Under the pieces are notes generated by a model. That model worked only from the letters and a program-made list of their open reading frames with translations, was not told the DNA's origin and did no database searches. Of a stretch of 64,000 nucleotides of DNA, positions 1 through 7,847 are shown in pieces. Source of the stretch: BAIKAL-G1 sp943369525 (GTDB lineage Bacteria; Cyanobacteriota; Cyanobacteriia; PCC-6307; Cyanobiaceae); the NCBI GenBank assembly GCA_943369525.1, contig CALRNL020000007.1, positions 1 through 64,000 on the forward strand, read 5' to 3'. Each line of letters opens with the position of its first letter. The first letter of the stretch is position 1. The position numbers were made by a program, and so were the translations under genes.

Positions 1-1140
1 ATCGATCCCGATGGCGCCGGCGGTCAGGCCCTAGATAAAACCGATTCCGGCTACCTGGCCTACGGCTGGGAATCCTCCGGCATCATCGATGTCTCCGCCC
101 TCTACAACCGCGCTCCGGGTACCGACTTCTTTGCCAACGTCCAAACCCACGGCGTGAAGGGTGGTGCCATTGCTGATCAAAATCTCGCCGGTGGTGGGCA
201 GATTGTGATGCTAAGCCGGTCGAATCCATCAACAAAAGTGAAAGATAACTCTGGATCAGAGCTCGCCAATAGCACCGTTGAACGCAAGAGTACCAAACTT
301 AGCGAACTCACTGCAGCAGTACCCCTAAAAAATGACGCAACCAAGCTGCTTGAGCGCTATCAGGTCAACTCATCCGGCGGTTCAGCTCCCAAGACACTTG
401 CATCTGATAGCGATGCGTTCTTCCTAGATTTTACCGTCAAGACAGATTCCCTCAAGATAATCACCGTTGACGTTCAGTTGGACAACGAGATCAAGGCCAA
501 TGCCTACGTCAAGATCAACCCCAATACTGGCGAAGCCTTTGACTTTACCTACGATCCGATTACCGGTCTTGGCGCAAAACTATTGGATGCTAATTCCAAT
601 GGTCTTGTTGATTCTGTTCGCATCTATCTCCAGGATGGGGCCAAGGGTGATGTGGACGGTCTTGTTAACGGAGAAATTCGGGATCCAGGCCTCCTTTCTG
701 ATGCACCGCGCAGTACCGTTTATCGATTCTTTAATGCCTCTAAGGGCCAACACTTCTATACCTCTGATACAAATGAGCGTGATGCCATCATCGCCAATAC
801 TAAACTAGGCTACAAGCAAGAAGGTTCCGTGTATGACGGCTTGGCAACCCAAGGCAAGTCGGTCTATCGTTTCTTCAACACCAAGACAGGTAGTCACTTC
901 TATACAGTGGATGATAATGAACGCGCAAATGTAATTAAGAACTCTGCATGGGGATACGTCGAGGAAACCTCTGGTTTCAGCGTCAGCACTGAGTCCCTAA
1001 CGGGGATAGCGTCCCCCATTAGCCGTTTCTATCGTGAGACTGGCGGCGTTGGCCAACACTTCTATACTTCTAGCGATCAAGAAGCAGCCAACCTGACTGC
1101 ACTTGGCTACAGGTCTGAAGGCATTCTCGGTTATATTTAA
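1..1140 (+). CDS. Secreted-type protein with three C-terminal DUF5648 repeats (5' end outside window)
   Basis: The reading frame is open from base 1, so the gene begins upstream of the window; 379 residues are visible. The C-terminus holds three copies of a roughly 45-residue repeat at about 715-845, 860-990 and 1015-1137. Each has the pattern YRFF or SRFY, then HFYT, then an acidic NER-type helix and a GY(K/V/R) turn. This matches the DUF5648 repeat found on extracellular bacterial proteins. The first ~60 visible residues (YLAYGWESSG, GTDFFANVQTHG) look like the end of a larger secreted domain that I cannot name. Base composition is lower in GC than the neighbouring speB/speE genes. Function is unknown; export and surface or extracellular location are inferred from the repeat family only. 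Confidence 0.75.
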   Translation: MDPDGAGGQALDKTDSGYLAYGWESSGIIDVSALYNRAPGTDFFANVQTHGVKGGAIADQNLAGGGQIVMLSRSNPSTKVKDNSGSELANSTVERKSTKLSELTAAVPLKNDATKLLERYQVNSSGGSAPKTLASDSDAFFLDFTVKTDSLKIITVDVQLDNEIKANAYVKINPNTGEAFDFTYDPITGLGAKLLDANSNGLVDSVRIYLQDGAKGDVDGLVNGEIRDPGLLSDAPRSTVYRFFNASKGQHFYTSDTNERDAIIANTKLGYKQEGSVYDGLATQGKSVYRFFNTKTGSHFYTVDDNERANVIKNSAWGYVEETSGFSVSTESLTGIASPISRFYRETGGVGQHFYTSSDQEAANLTALGYRSEGILGYI

Positions 1141-1553
1141 GTGGCATGGGATCGCTCCCGATCCGTACCCTAATCCAAAGAGGGCGAAGCTAATCCCATA
1201 ATTCCTTTACGTCAATTTAGCTGTAGTCAGAAAAAGGCTGATGGCCACAAGTGATTGGCGAATCGCAATCACTTGTGGCCTTTTCCCATTAATGGGATTG
1301 GCCAGGCATTTATATTGAGAAAGCAAATAAGATTTTCCTGGGGAACCCAGCATTTTTTGTGCTTGTTGCACGCTCTCTGGCTCTTCAGAGCTTCTTGGAC
1401 GGGTTGAGGCCGTAGCTTTAATGCCTAAATAAACAAAAAAGATCAGGCTCCATTCGGACACCCTGGCCTGAGCCTCAAGTGCATCGGTTCAAACCACTGA
1501 CCAGGGATAGACCCAGGGGGGTCACTAGGGCTTCCCGGAGCCGGGGCCGCAGA
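1141..1553. other. Tail-to-tail intergenic region with terminator, no supported gene
   Basis: This gap separates the end of the repeat protein from the end of speB, which points the other way. It contains the strong hairpin listed separately. The rest is AT-richer sequence with short open frames that lack codon bias, a ribosome site or recognisable motifs. I see no RNA gene in it. Confidence 0.6.
1231..1296. terminator. Bidirectional intrinsic terminator
   Basis: A perfect 15-bp inverted repeat (GGCCACAAGTGATTG at 1243-1257 and its complement at 1266-1280) encloses an 8-nt loop. On the plus strand it is followed by TTTT. On the minus strand it is followed within a few bases by TTTTT (AAAAAGG at 1231-1237). 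It lies between two convergent genes, so it can end both transcripts. Confidence 0.85.
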
Positions 1554-2468
1554 TCAGAGCGTGCGCTGGAATCCCTGCCCCATCAACAACAACAAACTCC
1601 GCACCACCTTGGCCGCCAGCACGCTGCTCACCCCAGTGGGATCCAGCTGGGGCGCCAGTTCCACCACATCGGCGCCCACCAGCTGGTGGTGGCGCAGTTC
1701 ATCCACGAGAACGGCGAAATCCTTCCAAACAAAGCCGCCCGGTTCCGGGGTGCCGGTGCCGGCCATCACGGCAGGATCGAACCAATCGAGATCAACGGTG
1801 AGATAGAGGGGCTGGCCCCGCAGGGCCGCCAGGGATTCGGCCATCCGCTCGATCGCCACCAGGCGACCGGTCTGCCGCAGCTCGTGGAACTCCTGGCGGG
1901 TGCCGCTGCGGATGGCGATCTGCAGTAGGGCGCCACTGGGTAGCACCTCCAGGCAACGGCGCATGGCACAGGCATGGCTGTGCTGGTTGCCCAGCCAGTC
2001 GTGACGGAGATCGGCGTGGGCATCGAGCTGCACCAGGGCCAACGCGGGATAGCGCTCGGCCACCGCCGCCACGGCGCCACTGCTGATCGAATGTTCGCCG
2101 CCCAGCATCAACGGCTTGAGCCCCAGGTCCAACACCGCCTGGGTCGCCCGCTTCACGGCCGCCACCACCGGCTCCGGCGCTCCGAAGGGAATGGCCACGG
2201 CACCCAGGTCGGCGAAGGCCAGGTCTTCAAGATCCAGATCGAGCTGGGGGTCGTAGCTCTCCAGGCCTGAACTCACCTCCCGAATCGCCGCCGGACCAAA
2301 GCGGGTGCCAGGCCGGAACGAGGTGGTGCCGTCGTAGGGCACGCCAAACAGGCCCACCCGGCAGCCGGCCGGATCGCGGCGACTGGCCATGTAGATGGCG
2401 CCCTCGGTGTCAAACAGGTCGGCCAGGGGCTCGGCGGCGGGGCCGTTGGGGGATTCGGGGCTGGTCAA
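1554..2468 (-). CDS. speB: Agmatinase (arginase/ureohydrolase family)
   Basis: The 304-residue product is the usual length for SpeB. It should hydrolyse agmatine to putrescine and urea in the cytosol, using a binuclear manganese centre. The metal-binding signatures are visible: GGEHSISSG, LDAHADLR and DLDWFDPAVMAGTGTPEPGG in order. FDTEGAIYMASR near the N-terminus and GVPYDGTTSFRPGTRFGP are typical of the cyanobacterial branch. It lies 153 bp downstream of and co-directional with speE, so the two probably form a polyamine operon (agmatine to putrescine to spermidine). Other ureohydrolases such as arginase or guanidinobutyrase cannot be excluded from sequence alone. The pairing with speE favours agmatinase. 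Confidence 0.92.
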   Translation of the reverse strand: MTSPESPNGPAAEPLADLFDTEGAIYMASRRDPAGCRVGLFGVPYDGTTSFRPGTRFGPAAIREVSSGLESYDPQLDLDLEDLAFADLGAVAIPFGAPEPVVAAVKRATQAVLDLGLKPLMLGGEHSISSGAVAAVAERYPALALVQLDAHADLRHDWLGNQHSHACAMRRCLEVLPSGALLQIAIRSGTRQEFHELRQTGRLVAIERMAESLAALRGQPLYLTVDLDWFDPAVMAGTGTPEPGGFVWKDFAVLVDELRHHQLVGADVVELAPQLDPTGVSSVLAAKVVRSLLLLMGQGFQRTL

Positions 2469-2621
2469 AACAAGCGCAAGGGTGGGAAGGACCGGGTCTC
2501 AAACGGATGGGGCTGGCTATCCAGCCATCGCCTAGAAATACCCTGGCAGAGACCCTGGCGCCGCAGTCAAGGGGAGAACCAAGGGGACTGGGGTGGGTGG
2601 ACCCCAGGCCCCCTGGTCCCT

Positions 2622-3476
2622 TCAGGCATTCAGGGCCCGCTCAATCGCCGCCGGCACGGCCTCGAAGGCGCCCCGCTGCCAGCGGGGTGACCAGATCTCA
2701 CAACCTGCGGCAACCGTGGCGGCGCGGTCGGCCTGGGGCTGGAGATAGGGGCGGCCGTCGCGGGCGGCGAAGGTCCAACTCCACCAGCCGCTCGGATACA
2801 TGGGCACCCAGCCATACATGGGATCGGCCTGGCCAAACACCTCGCGCAGCAGCAGCACCATGTCCAGGTGGACCTGGCGGAAGGCCTCGGGCGATTCGCT
2901 CTGGGTGGCGAAGACACCACCGGGCTTAAGGATGCGCCGGCAATGCTCAAAGAAGGCGCGGTTGAAGAGGCCTTCGGCCGGTCCGGCCGGATCGGAGCCA
3001 TCCACGATCACCACGTCATAACTGGCGTCTTCGGCCTGGGCGGCCCAGGCGATGCCATCGCCGATCGTGAGCCGCAGCCGCGGATCGGTCCAGGCGCCCG
3101 CGCCTAGGGAAGGCAGGTGTTTCTGGCTGAGTTCCACCACCAGGCCATCGATTTCGACCATGTCGAGCTGGCGGACACCCGGATGGCGCAAGCACTCACG
3201 GGCGGTGCCGCCGTCGCCGCCGCCGATCACCAGCACCCGGTCAATCGAGGCCGCACCGCACAGGGCCGGATGCACCAACGCCTCGTGGTAGTGGCGCTCC
3301 TGGCGCTCGGCCGTCATCCAGCACCCATCGAGCAGCAGGCCTTTGCCGTAGCGCTCACTGTCGATGATCGTCAGCCGCTGGAAGGGGCTCCCAACCTCGG
3401 TAATCACCGTACCGGCGAGGCCGTAGCGCACGCCGTCAAAGACCTCATCAATCCAGCCCATGGCCTTTTGAATCAC
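2622..3476 (-). CDS. speE: Spermidine synthase (polyamine aminopropyltransferase)
   Basis: The 284-residue protein transfers the aminopropyl group of decarboxylated S-adenosylmethionine to putrescine. The small N-terminal beta domain (EVGSPFQRLTIID, GKGLLLDGCWMTAE, RHYHEALVHPAL) is followed by the Rossmann-type fold with the nucleotide loop VIGGGDGGTAREC. VIVDGSDPAGPAEGLF carries the catalytic aspartate region. Length and motif order match SpeE. The ATG at 3476 gives MIQKAMGWIDEVFDG, a sensible start just before the conserved aromatic-rich strand. It is the first gene of a probable two-gene unit with speB. Confidence 0.95.
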   Translation of the reverse strand: MIQKAMGWIDEVFDGVRYGLAGTVITEVGSPFQRLTIIDSERYGKGLLLDGCWMTAERQERHYHEALVHPALCGAASIDRVLVIGGGDGGTARECLRHPGVRQLDMVEIDGLVVELSQKHLPSLGAGAWTDPRLRLTIGDGIAWAAQAEDASYDVVIVDGSDPAGPAEGLFNRAFFEHCRRILKPGGVFATQSESPEAFRQVHLDMVLLLREVFGQADPMYGWVPMYPSGWWSWTFAARDGRPYLQPQADRAATVAAGCEIWSPRWQRGAFEAVPAAIERALNA

Positions 3477-3659
3477 TGACTCCAGGATTGCGCATCGCCC
3501 CTGTCACCTAGGCCACCAAGCTCCGCTCTCCCCTGGAGCCCTACCGCCCAAGGCGGGCTGGATCGACTGGGACCAGGGGTTAATAGGCCCAAAACAGGGC
3601 CATTTCATGGGTTCTCCCCTAGATTTGGCCCCAGGGCCAGGGCCGACCCGGCCCCATCA

Positions 3660-4421
3660 ATGAATGGCAACCAAATGGCAGTTTCTAGACGTCACCTCCT
3701 ACAAGCAGCGGGCATGGTTGCCGGTGGATTGGCCCTACCCAAATTGAGCGGCGGGGCAGCCCAGGCAGCTGGAGCGATGGATTCGAAACTGGCGAAGGAT
3801 CTCACCGTCTGCTCACCACCGACTGACCCCCTGGCGGAGCTGTTGCGTCGCAATGGCACCTTCAGCAAGGCCTGGCAGCAAGCGGTAAACGCACCAACGC
3901 CGGCCCAACGCATGGATGTCACCAAGGCAATCTTTGCTGCCGGTTGCCAGATCAACCCGGCCGCCCTAGCCGAAGGCCAGAAGCCCTGGGCCGCCCTACT
4001 CAGCTGCGCGGACGCCCGGGTCGCTCCGGAGTGGATTTTTGCTGCCGGCTCCGGCGAACTGTTCCAGGTGCGGGCCGCTGGCAATACGGCCTTTGACGAT
4101 GCGATTGCCTCCCTGGAATACGCCGTGGCCGTGTTGGAAGTACCGTTGATCATGGTGATGGGCCACAGCGCTTGCGGTGCCGTCAAAGCCGCCATGGCAT
4201 CCACCCCCCTAACACCACTGCTGGAGGGCTTGGTGAAGCCGATTCGAGCCTCGCTCAAGCCCGGCGACGATCTCACCAAGGCCATTCAGGGCAATGCCCT
4301 CTATGCGACCACCGCGCTCACCCAACGCAGCGATGTGCTCAAAAAGGCCCAGGCCAGCGGCAAACTAGCGATCAAAACCACCTATTTCGACATCGGAACT
4401 GGCAAAGTGACAGTGATCTGA
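3660..4421 (+). CDS. Beta-class carbonic anhydrase with Tat signal peptide
   Basis: The 253-residue protein interconverts CO2 and bicarbonate. Its N-terminus has a twin-arginine signal (SRRHLLQ at residues 9-15, then a hydrophobic AAGMVAGGLALP stretch and an AQAAG cleavage-like site). It should therefore be exported folded to the periplasm. Zinc ligands and the Asp/Arg dyad are visible: Cys116, Asp118 and Arg120 (SCADARVAPEWIF), His169 and Cys172 (GHSACGAVKAA). ATG 3660 is the first start in frame; the ATG at codon 6 is an alternative. Its product is probably akin to the periplasmic beta enzymes described in other cyanobacteria (EcaB type). The following gene begins at or just after its stop codon, suggesting co-transcription. 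Confidence 0.93.
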   Translation: MNGNQMAVSRRHLLQAAGMVAGGLALPKLSGGAAQAAGAMDSKLAKDLTVCSPPTDPLAELLRRNGTFSKAWQQAVNAPTPAQRMDVTKAIFAAGCQINPAALAEGQKPWAALLSCADARVAPEWIFAAGSGELFQVRAAGNTAFDDAIASLEYAVAVLEVPLIMVMGHSACGAVKAAMASTPLTPLLEGLVKPIRASLKPGDDLTKAIQGNALYATTALTQRSDVLKKAQASGKLAIKTTYFDIGTGKVTVI

Positions 4422-4879
4422 AGTCCCTAGCCATCGAGCAACGCAGCGACCACCTTGACCTGGCACCAGGAGTATCCATTCCTGGAGGTGAGTTGGGATG
4501 GCGTTTTTCCCGCTCCTCAGGACCCGGTGGTCAAAACGTCAACACCACCGACACCCGCGTGGAGTTGCTCTATAACCTGGTGGCGTCGGCAACCTTGCCA
4601 GCCCAGCTAAAAGCCCGGGCTATGGGACGACTGGCCACTCGCTTGGTCGATGGCTGCATTGTGATCGCCGCCTCGGAACACCGTTCCCAATGGCAGAACC
4701 GGCTGGCCGCCCAACGGCGCCTGGTCGGGTTACTACAGGAGGCGATAGCACCACCAGCCCCGCCCCGGCGTCGCACCAAACCGACCCGGGGCTCGGTGGA
4801 GCGACGGCTGGCGGCGAAGAAACAACGCAGCGCGATCAAAGGAAAACGGCGGGGTCGCTCAGGGTTTAGCGACGACTAG
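4418..4879 (+). CDS. arfB: ArfB/YaeJ-like peptidyl-tRNA hydrolase (RF-1 domain, GGQ motif)
   Basis: This short release-factor-like protein frees stalled ribosomes by hydrolysing peptidyl-tRNA. It has the catalytic GGQ in SSGPGGQNVNTT and the VSIPGGELGWRFSRS strand before it. The basic C-terminal tail (RRRTKPTRGSVERRLAAKKQ, then KGKRRGR) is used by this family to sit in the mRNA channel. Length is about 150 residues, as expected. The start is unclear: no ATG or GTG lies near the conserved N-terminus. CTG 4418 overlaps the TGA of the carbonic anhydrase gene and keeps the first beta strand. TTG 4493, four bases after GGAGG, would remove that strand. The frame also runs open upstream to ATG 4172 inside the previous gene, which is less likely. 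Confidence 0.8.
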   Translation: MKSLAIEQRSDHLDLAPGVSIPGGELGWRFSRSSGPGGQNVNTTDTRVELLYNLVASATLPAQLKARAMGRLATRLVDGCIVIAASEHRSQWQNRLAAQRRLVGLLQEAIAPPAPPRRRTKPTRGSVERRLAAKKQRSAIKGKRRGRSGFSDD

Positions 4880-4899
4880 GGGCCCCCATTGGGGGTCCC
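4879..4899 (+). terminator. Hairpin directly after the arfB-like stop codon
   Basis: GGGGCCCCC and GGGGGTCCC pair with a 3-nt ATT loop and one G-U pair, immediately after the TAG. There is no T-run behind it, so it is a weak intrinsic terminator or a 3'-end stabilising hairpin. Confidence 0.5.
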
Positions 4900-5318
4900 G
4901 GATCGTGGGTGAATGGGAATCGGGCATCACACAAGCGTTCGCCCATGGCTCAACGATGAATGGGCCGCCAGCCACCGATCCAAATGGACTAATGTTCAAA
5001 GAAACTTGAAAGTGGAGCGATCTATGGTCTCTATCGAGATACCGACGCACCCTCATTCTGCATGGGCTTGCGTGTCCAGGCCAGGATTGCCGCCAACTTC
5101 ATGGCCTGGGCGGCGAAGGATCTAGCCCTCCCTAGGGGTTGAATCAACGTCCGTGACCCTGAGGGTCCGCACGTTGAGACAGTTTCAGCCAGGGGCGTCA
5201 GTTTGACAACAAAACCGTTCCTAGAAGCTATCTATCAATACCAAGCCAAAAAATCTCGCGGCACATGTCCGCTGATCAGTCATACTGACATCAGGCCAGC
5301 CTGAAAAGCTGTTGATCC
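4900..5318. other. Intergenic region with a dyad at 5145-5176
   Basis: No convincing gene is present; a 70-codon frame at 4913-5125 has no recognisable features. The region contains a nested inverted repeat at 5145-5176: CAACGT with ACGTTG outside, and GACCCT with AGGGTC inside, centred on one G. It lies about 140 bp before the next gene and could be a terminator remnant or an operator. Promoter elements for the glycosyltransferase-like gene should lie here, but I cannot assign them. Confidence 0.5.
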
Positions 5319-6233
5319 ATGGCTGTCGTTAGCCTCCCCAAACTGCTTGCCAATCGACCCAGCGCCGAACGCCTGCAATGGGAGCGTTGGGTCATTGGCA
5401 GCCACAGTGATCAATTCTTGCCAGAGATGGCAAAGACAATCGAAGAACTCGATAGCCAAGATCCAATCACAAGCGGCAAACCTGTTGTTAATCCAAGCGC
5501 CCAACCAGAGGATCTGATCATCATTGCCTCTGATCGGGGCAGGCACTGTGTCATGGTCGATCAGCAGTTTCCCTGCCGCGTCGTGCTATTCGACTGGACA
5601 GGCGAGGGCTTTGAAGCAGGCGCGAATCCCCACGGATGGGAAACGCTTAGTGTCGCCACAGAATGCAAAGGACATCTGATGGAAGTGGCCTATCAACGCT
5701 TAACAAGACCACCGGCAGGCCACTACATGGGCTTTATTGACGATGATGTGATGCTGCGTAGTAGCGCCATCATAACCTTGTTGGCACTGGCACGTATTTA
5801 TAATCTTTCAGCCTTACAACCAGCCGTAAGTCACACCAGCAGTCTTAGTCGAGAGTATGGATGGCTACGTCAGCGACCAGGCCACACCTTACATCGCGTG
5901 CCAATTGTTGAAATCATGGCTCCGTTCATTCGAACGGACCTCCTCGAACTGGCCATGCCCTTTGCCGCTGGCATTCGCAGTGGCTACGGACTTGATCGCT
6001 TCGCCCTACCCCTGTGTGCCGCCCAAATTCAAAAATGGCGCTTCGCAGCGATTGACCTGTGTGCCCTCTCGCACGTTCGCAACCTCAGCTCCCTAAACAA
6101 ACGGTTTACCAATGGCCTCCTGAGTAAAGAGGAGGAACTGCTGGTTCGCCTCAGACTGGTGAAAGCAATGGGAATGTCGGTTGACGAAGCTTTATATTCA
6201 ATCCTGGAAGAAAAAACGGTTGGACCTCAATAG
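5319..6233 (+). CDS. DUF707-like / glycosyltransferase-like protein
   Basis: The 304-residue protein has features of a GT-A-like fold. FIDDDVML (near residue 146) resembles the DxD metal and nucleotide-sugar site. SALQPAVSHTS, VEIMAPFIRTD, GYGLD and AAIDLCALSHVR follow in the order I associate with the DUF707 family. There is no signal peptide or membrane segment. ATG 5319 (MAVVSLPKLL) is the first good start; no strong ribosome site is visible. It stands alone in an AT-richer, gene-poor region with no sugar-nucleotide or polymer-export genes beside it. Composition is clearly less GC-rich than core genes, which hints at horizontal acquisition. The donor and acceptor sugars cannot be predicted. 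Confidence 0.65.
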   Translation: MAVVSLPKLLANRPSAERLQWERWVIGSHSDQFLPEMAKTIEELDSQDPITSGKPVVNPSAQPEDLIIIASDRGRHCVMVDQQFPCRVVLFDWTGEGFEAGANPHGWETLSVATECKGHLMEVAYQRLTRPPAGHYMGFIDDDVMLRSSAIITLLALARIYNLSALQPAVSHTSSLSREYGWLRQRPGHTLHRVPIVEIMAPFIRTDLLELAMPFAAGIRSGYGLDRFALPLCAAQIQKWRFAAIDLCALSHVRNLSSLNKRFTNGLLSKEEELLVRLRLVKAMGMSVDEALYSILEEKTVGPQ

Positions 6234-6828
6234 CGGCCACAGCAATACACAACTAGCATCACTACACACTAACTTTGCAGCCTAATAATAATTAAGCCAG
6301 CAAAACCAAAAATAGCAATTTACAGCCAAATTATGCCGTGGCTGGCGCCATTCGTCTAATAGCAAAAGCTCCTATTGCCGAATCGATTGCGGAGTCGTTT
6401 AAACCAAGTAAAAGACCAGTAATGCCCCTACTGATGAAAGCGAGTGAATGGATACTGGACTGAAACAACCAACGCCCATAGGCAAAGGATCAATGGGGGT
6501 AGATGACATATTTGCAGCCATAGAGAAACATGAATCCAACTCTCGTGAGCAGGATTTGTCTTAAGACAAATCAGTTCTACCATGTGAGTCTCAATCAAGC
6601 GATGAATAGCCCCACACCATGGTCCCAAATGGGTCATCGAAGCTGGATAGGAGCGAGGCCCATCTTGGCTAACTGAGGACAGGTATGTATCGGCAGCAAT
6701 CAGACACAATGGACAACGGGTTTATTTGCGCGTCTGCCGAAACGGCAATAACGCTGCGTAGATGCCCCTTCAATGGGGAAATTCAGCCAAACAGCATTGC
6801 CTAAGTTTAACATCAAATATCTGAAATA
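6234..6828. other. Gene-poor AT-rich region containing a 20-bp perfect palindrome
   Basis: I find no supported coding sequence. A minus-strand open frame at 6428-6709 (93 codons) lacks recognisable motifs and a ribosome site. The region contains the perfect palindrome at 6553-6572. Composition is much lower in GC than the chromosome around it and looks like relaxed or decayed DNA. Confidence 0.5.
6553..6572. repeat. Perfect 20-bp palindrome
   Basis: GATTTGTCTT is followed directly by its reverse complement AAGACAAATC with no spacer. In a gene-poor region this could be a dimeric-regulator operator, a small hairpin, or a remnant of a mobile-element end. Nothing adjacent decides between these. 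Confidence 0.7.
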
Positions 6829-7014
6829 ATGCTCCCAATGGGCAGCGGCATTTGGCTAATCATCATGATACTTACAACGAATCATGATGGAATTTCGACT
6901 GCTATAGAAAAGGTACCGATGAAAACCATGGAACAATGCCATGCCATGGGGCAAAACTTGAAGGATATTACCTTTGAAATCAAATACTTCTGCCTTGAAG
7001 GGTCCAAGGTTTAA
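6829..7014 (+). CDS. Small hypothetical protein (61 aa)
   Basis: The product has a hydrophobic N-terminus (GSGIWLIIMILT), then IEKVPMKTMEQCHAMG, then a C-terminal cysteine (IKYFCLEG). This layout of a short membrane or signal segment, a METMEQC-like motif and a final cysteine resembles small cyanobacterial and cyanophage proteins of unknown function that I have seen annotated as hypothetical. The upstream AAATAATGC may include a -10-like element. No partner genes are nearby. It is short, so chance cannot be ruled out. Confidence 0.4.
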   Translation: MLPMGSGIWLIIMILTTNHDGISTAIEKVPMKTMEQCHAMGQNLKDITFEIKYFCLEGSKV

Positions 7015-7642
7015 ACAACAAAAGCTACTGCCCCTACTAACACCACAATCAAGCCACGCGGATAGCAAAAACTCGAGAAAATCTTCCTATCCTAAATAGC
7101 AACGATCGAACCAGATCCAAGCCATTTATGCTGGCATTTTGATGCCTATTAAAATTGCCTTTACTGGAGTTTTTGGCAACGTCACTAAGAAGATAGGGCG
7201 CCAGTTGGCGAAAGAAATTACTTAGCAGCATCAAATTGAGAGATATATTGCTTGCCATTGTAAGGATAGTCCTGTTGATTTGGATTCGAACCACAGCACC
7301 GACTGATCAATGATTGGCATGCGTCGCTATGGATGTAGCGTAAACATGCTAAATATGAACCTAGAAGGCTACAGTATAAAGACCACTAATCAGGCTTCTT
7401 GACGTCTCCTCTCCTTGAAATTATTGGCTCGACTACCACCAGTAGTGGCAAAACAAAAGACAGCTCAAAAGTAATTCCATCCTTAAAATACGATCATCGG
7501 ATTCAGACGAAGAGTTGACTCGAAGTGACTGGATCGCGCATTTCTCCGGATTTCTCGAGGTGGTCGCAGAACCATTGATATGGTTTGGTGTGACCCAAAT
7601 AGCATCACTACAGTAATATCAGCACCAACGGGGCTCTGCCAG
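7015..7642. other. Gene-poor AT-rich region with nested hairpin
   Basis: No supported gene. A 27-codon frame at 7142-7225 and a minus frame at 7049-7294 have no family features. A nested inverted repeat lies at 7317-7349: GCATG/CATGC outside and CGCTA/TAGCG inside. The sequence GGATTCGAACC at about 7282 resembles a tRNA T-arm, but no complete tRNA folds around it. Confidence 0.45.
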
Positions 7643-7744
7643 CTACTCAGGCGTACCCGCCAACACGATCTCGACACCGTTTGCGATCCCATAAGGTCCG
7701 AAATCACTCACCCAGTCGCCGCAGCAGATCACATCAAGATTTGG
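7643..7744 (-). pseudogene. Decayed fragment of the uvrA C-terminus
   Basis: Read on the minus strand, this encodes NLDVICCGDWVSDFGPYG, then a short divergent stretch and VEIVLAGTPE followed by a TAG stop. It aligns without gaps to the UvrA segment NLDVIRCGDWVIDLGPEG...EIVVAGTPEE encoded at about 8,900-9,003. The two stretches are also similar at DNA level (for example CACCCAGTCGCCGCAGC is shared exactly). Similarity stops abruptly on both sides. It has no start codon and covers only about 34 codons of a 1007-codon gene. It lies about 1.2 kb downstream of the intact uvrA in the same orientation, so it looks like a relic of a partial duplication or recombination event. Confidence 0.85.
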
Positions 7745-7847
7745 GTTAGTCGATAATTGGGATGGTATTGATATTCGCGTGATGAAATTAGTTGCTAACT
7801 TGAATATATTCAATTTCACTTTACCGAGAAGGCTCTCCCAGGCAAAT

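Noticed and set aside
1207..1461. 84-codon minus-strand frame after the repeat protein
   Set aside because: It runs through the terminator hairpin, has no ribosome site or codon bias, and no family features.
6428..6709. 93-codon minus-strand frame
   Set aside because: Lies in decayed AT-rich DNA, spans the 20-bp palindrome and shows no motif or coding composition.
7142..7225. 27-codon plus-strand frame (MPIKIAFTGVFG...)
   Set aside because: It reads like a protein start but is too short and unsupported; possibly a relic.
7250..7345. Possible tRNA with T-arm-like GGTTCGAATCC on the minus strand
   Set aside because: The T-stem has a mismatch, and no anticodon, D or acceptor stems can be folded around it.
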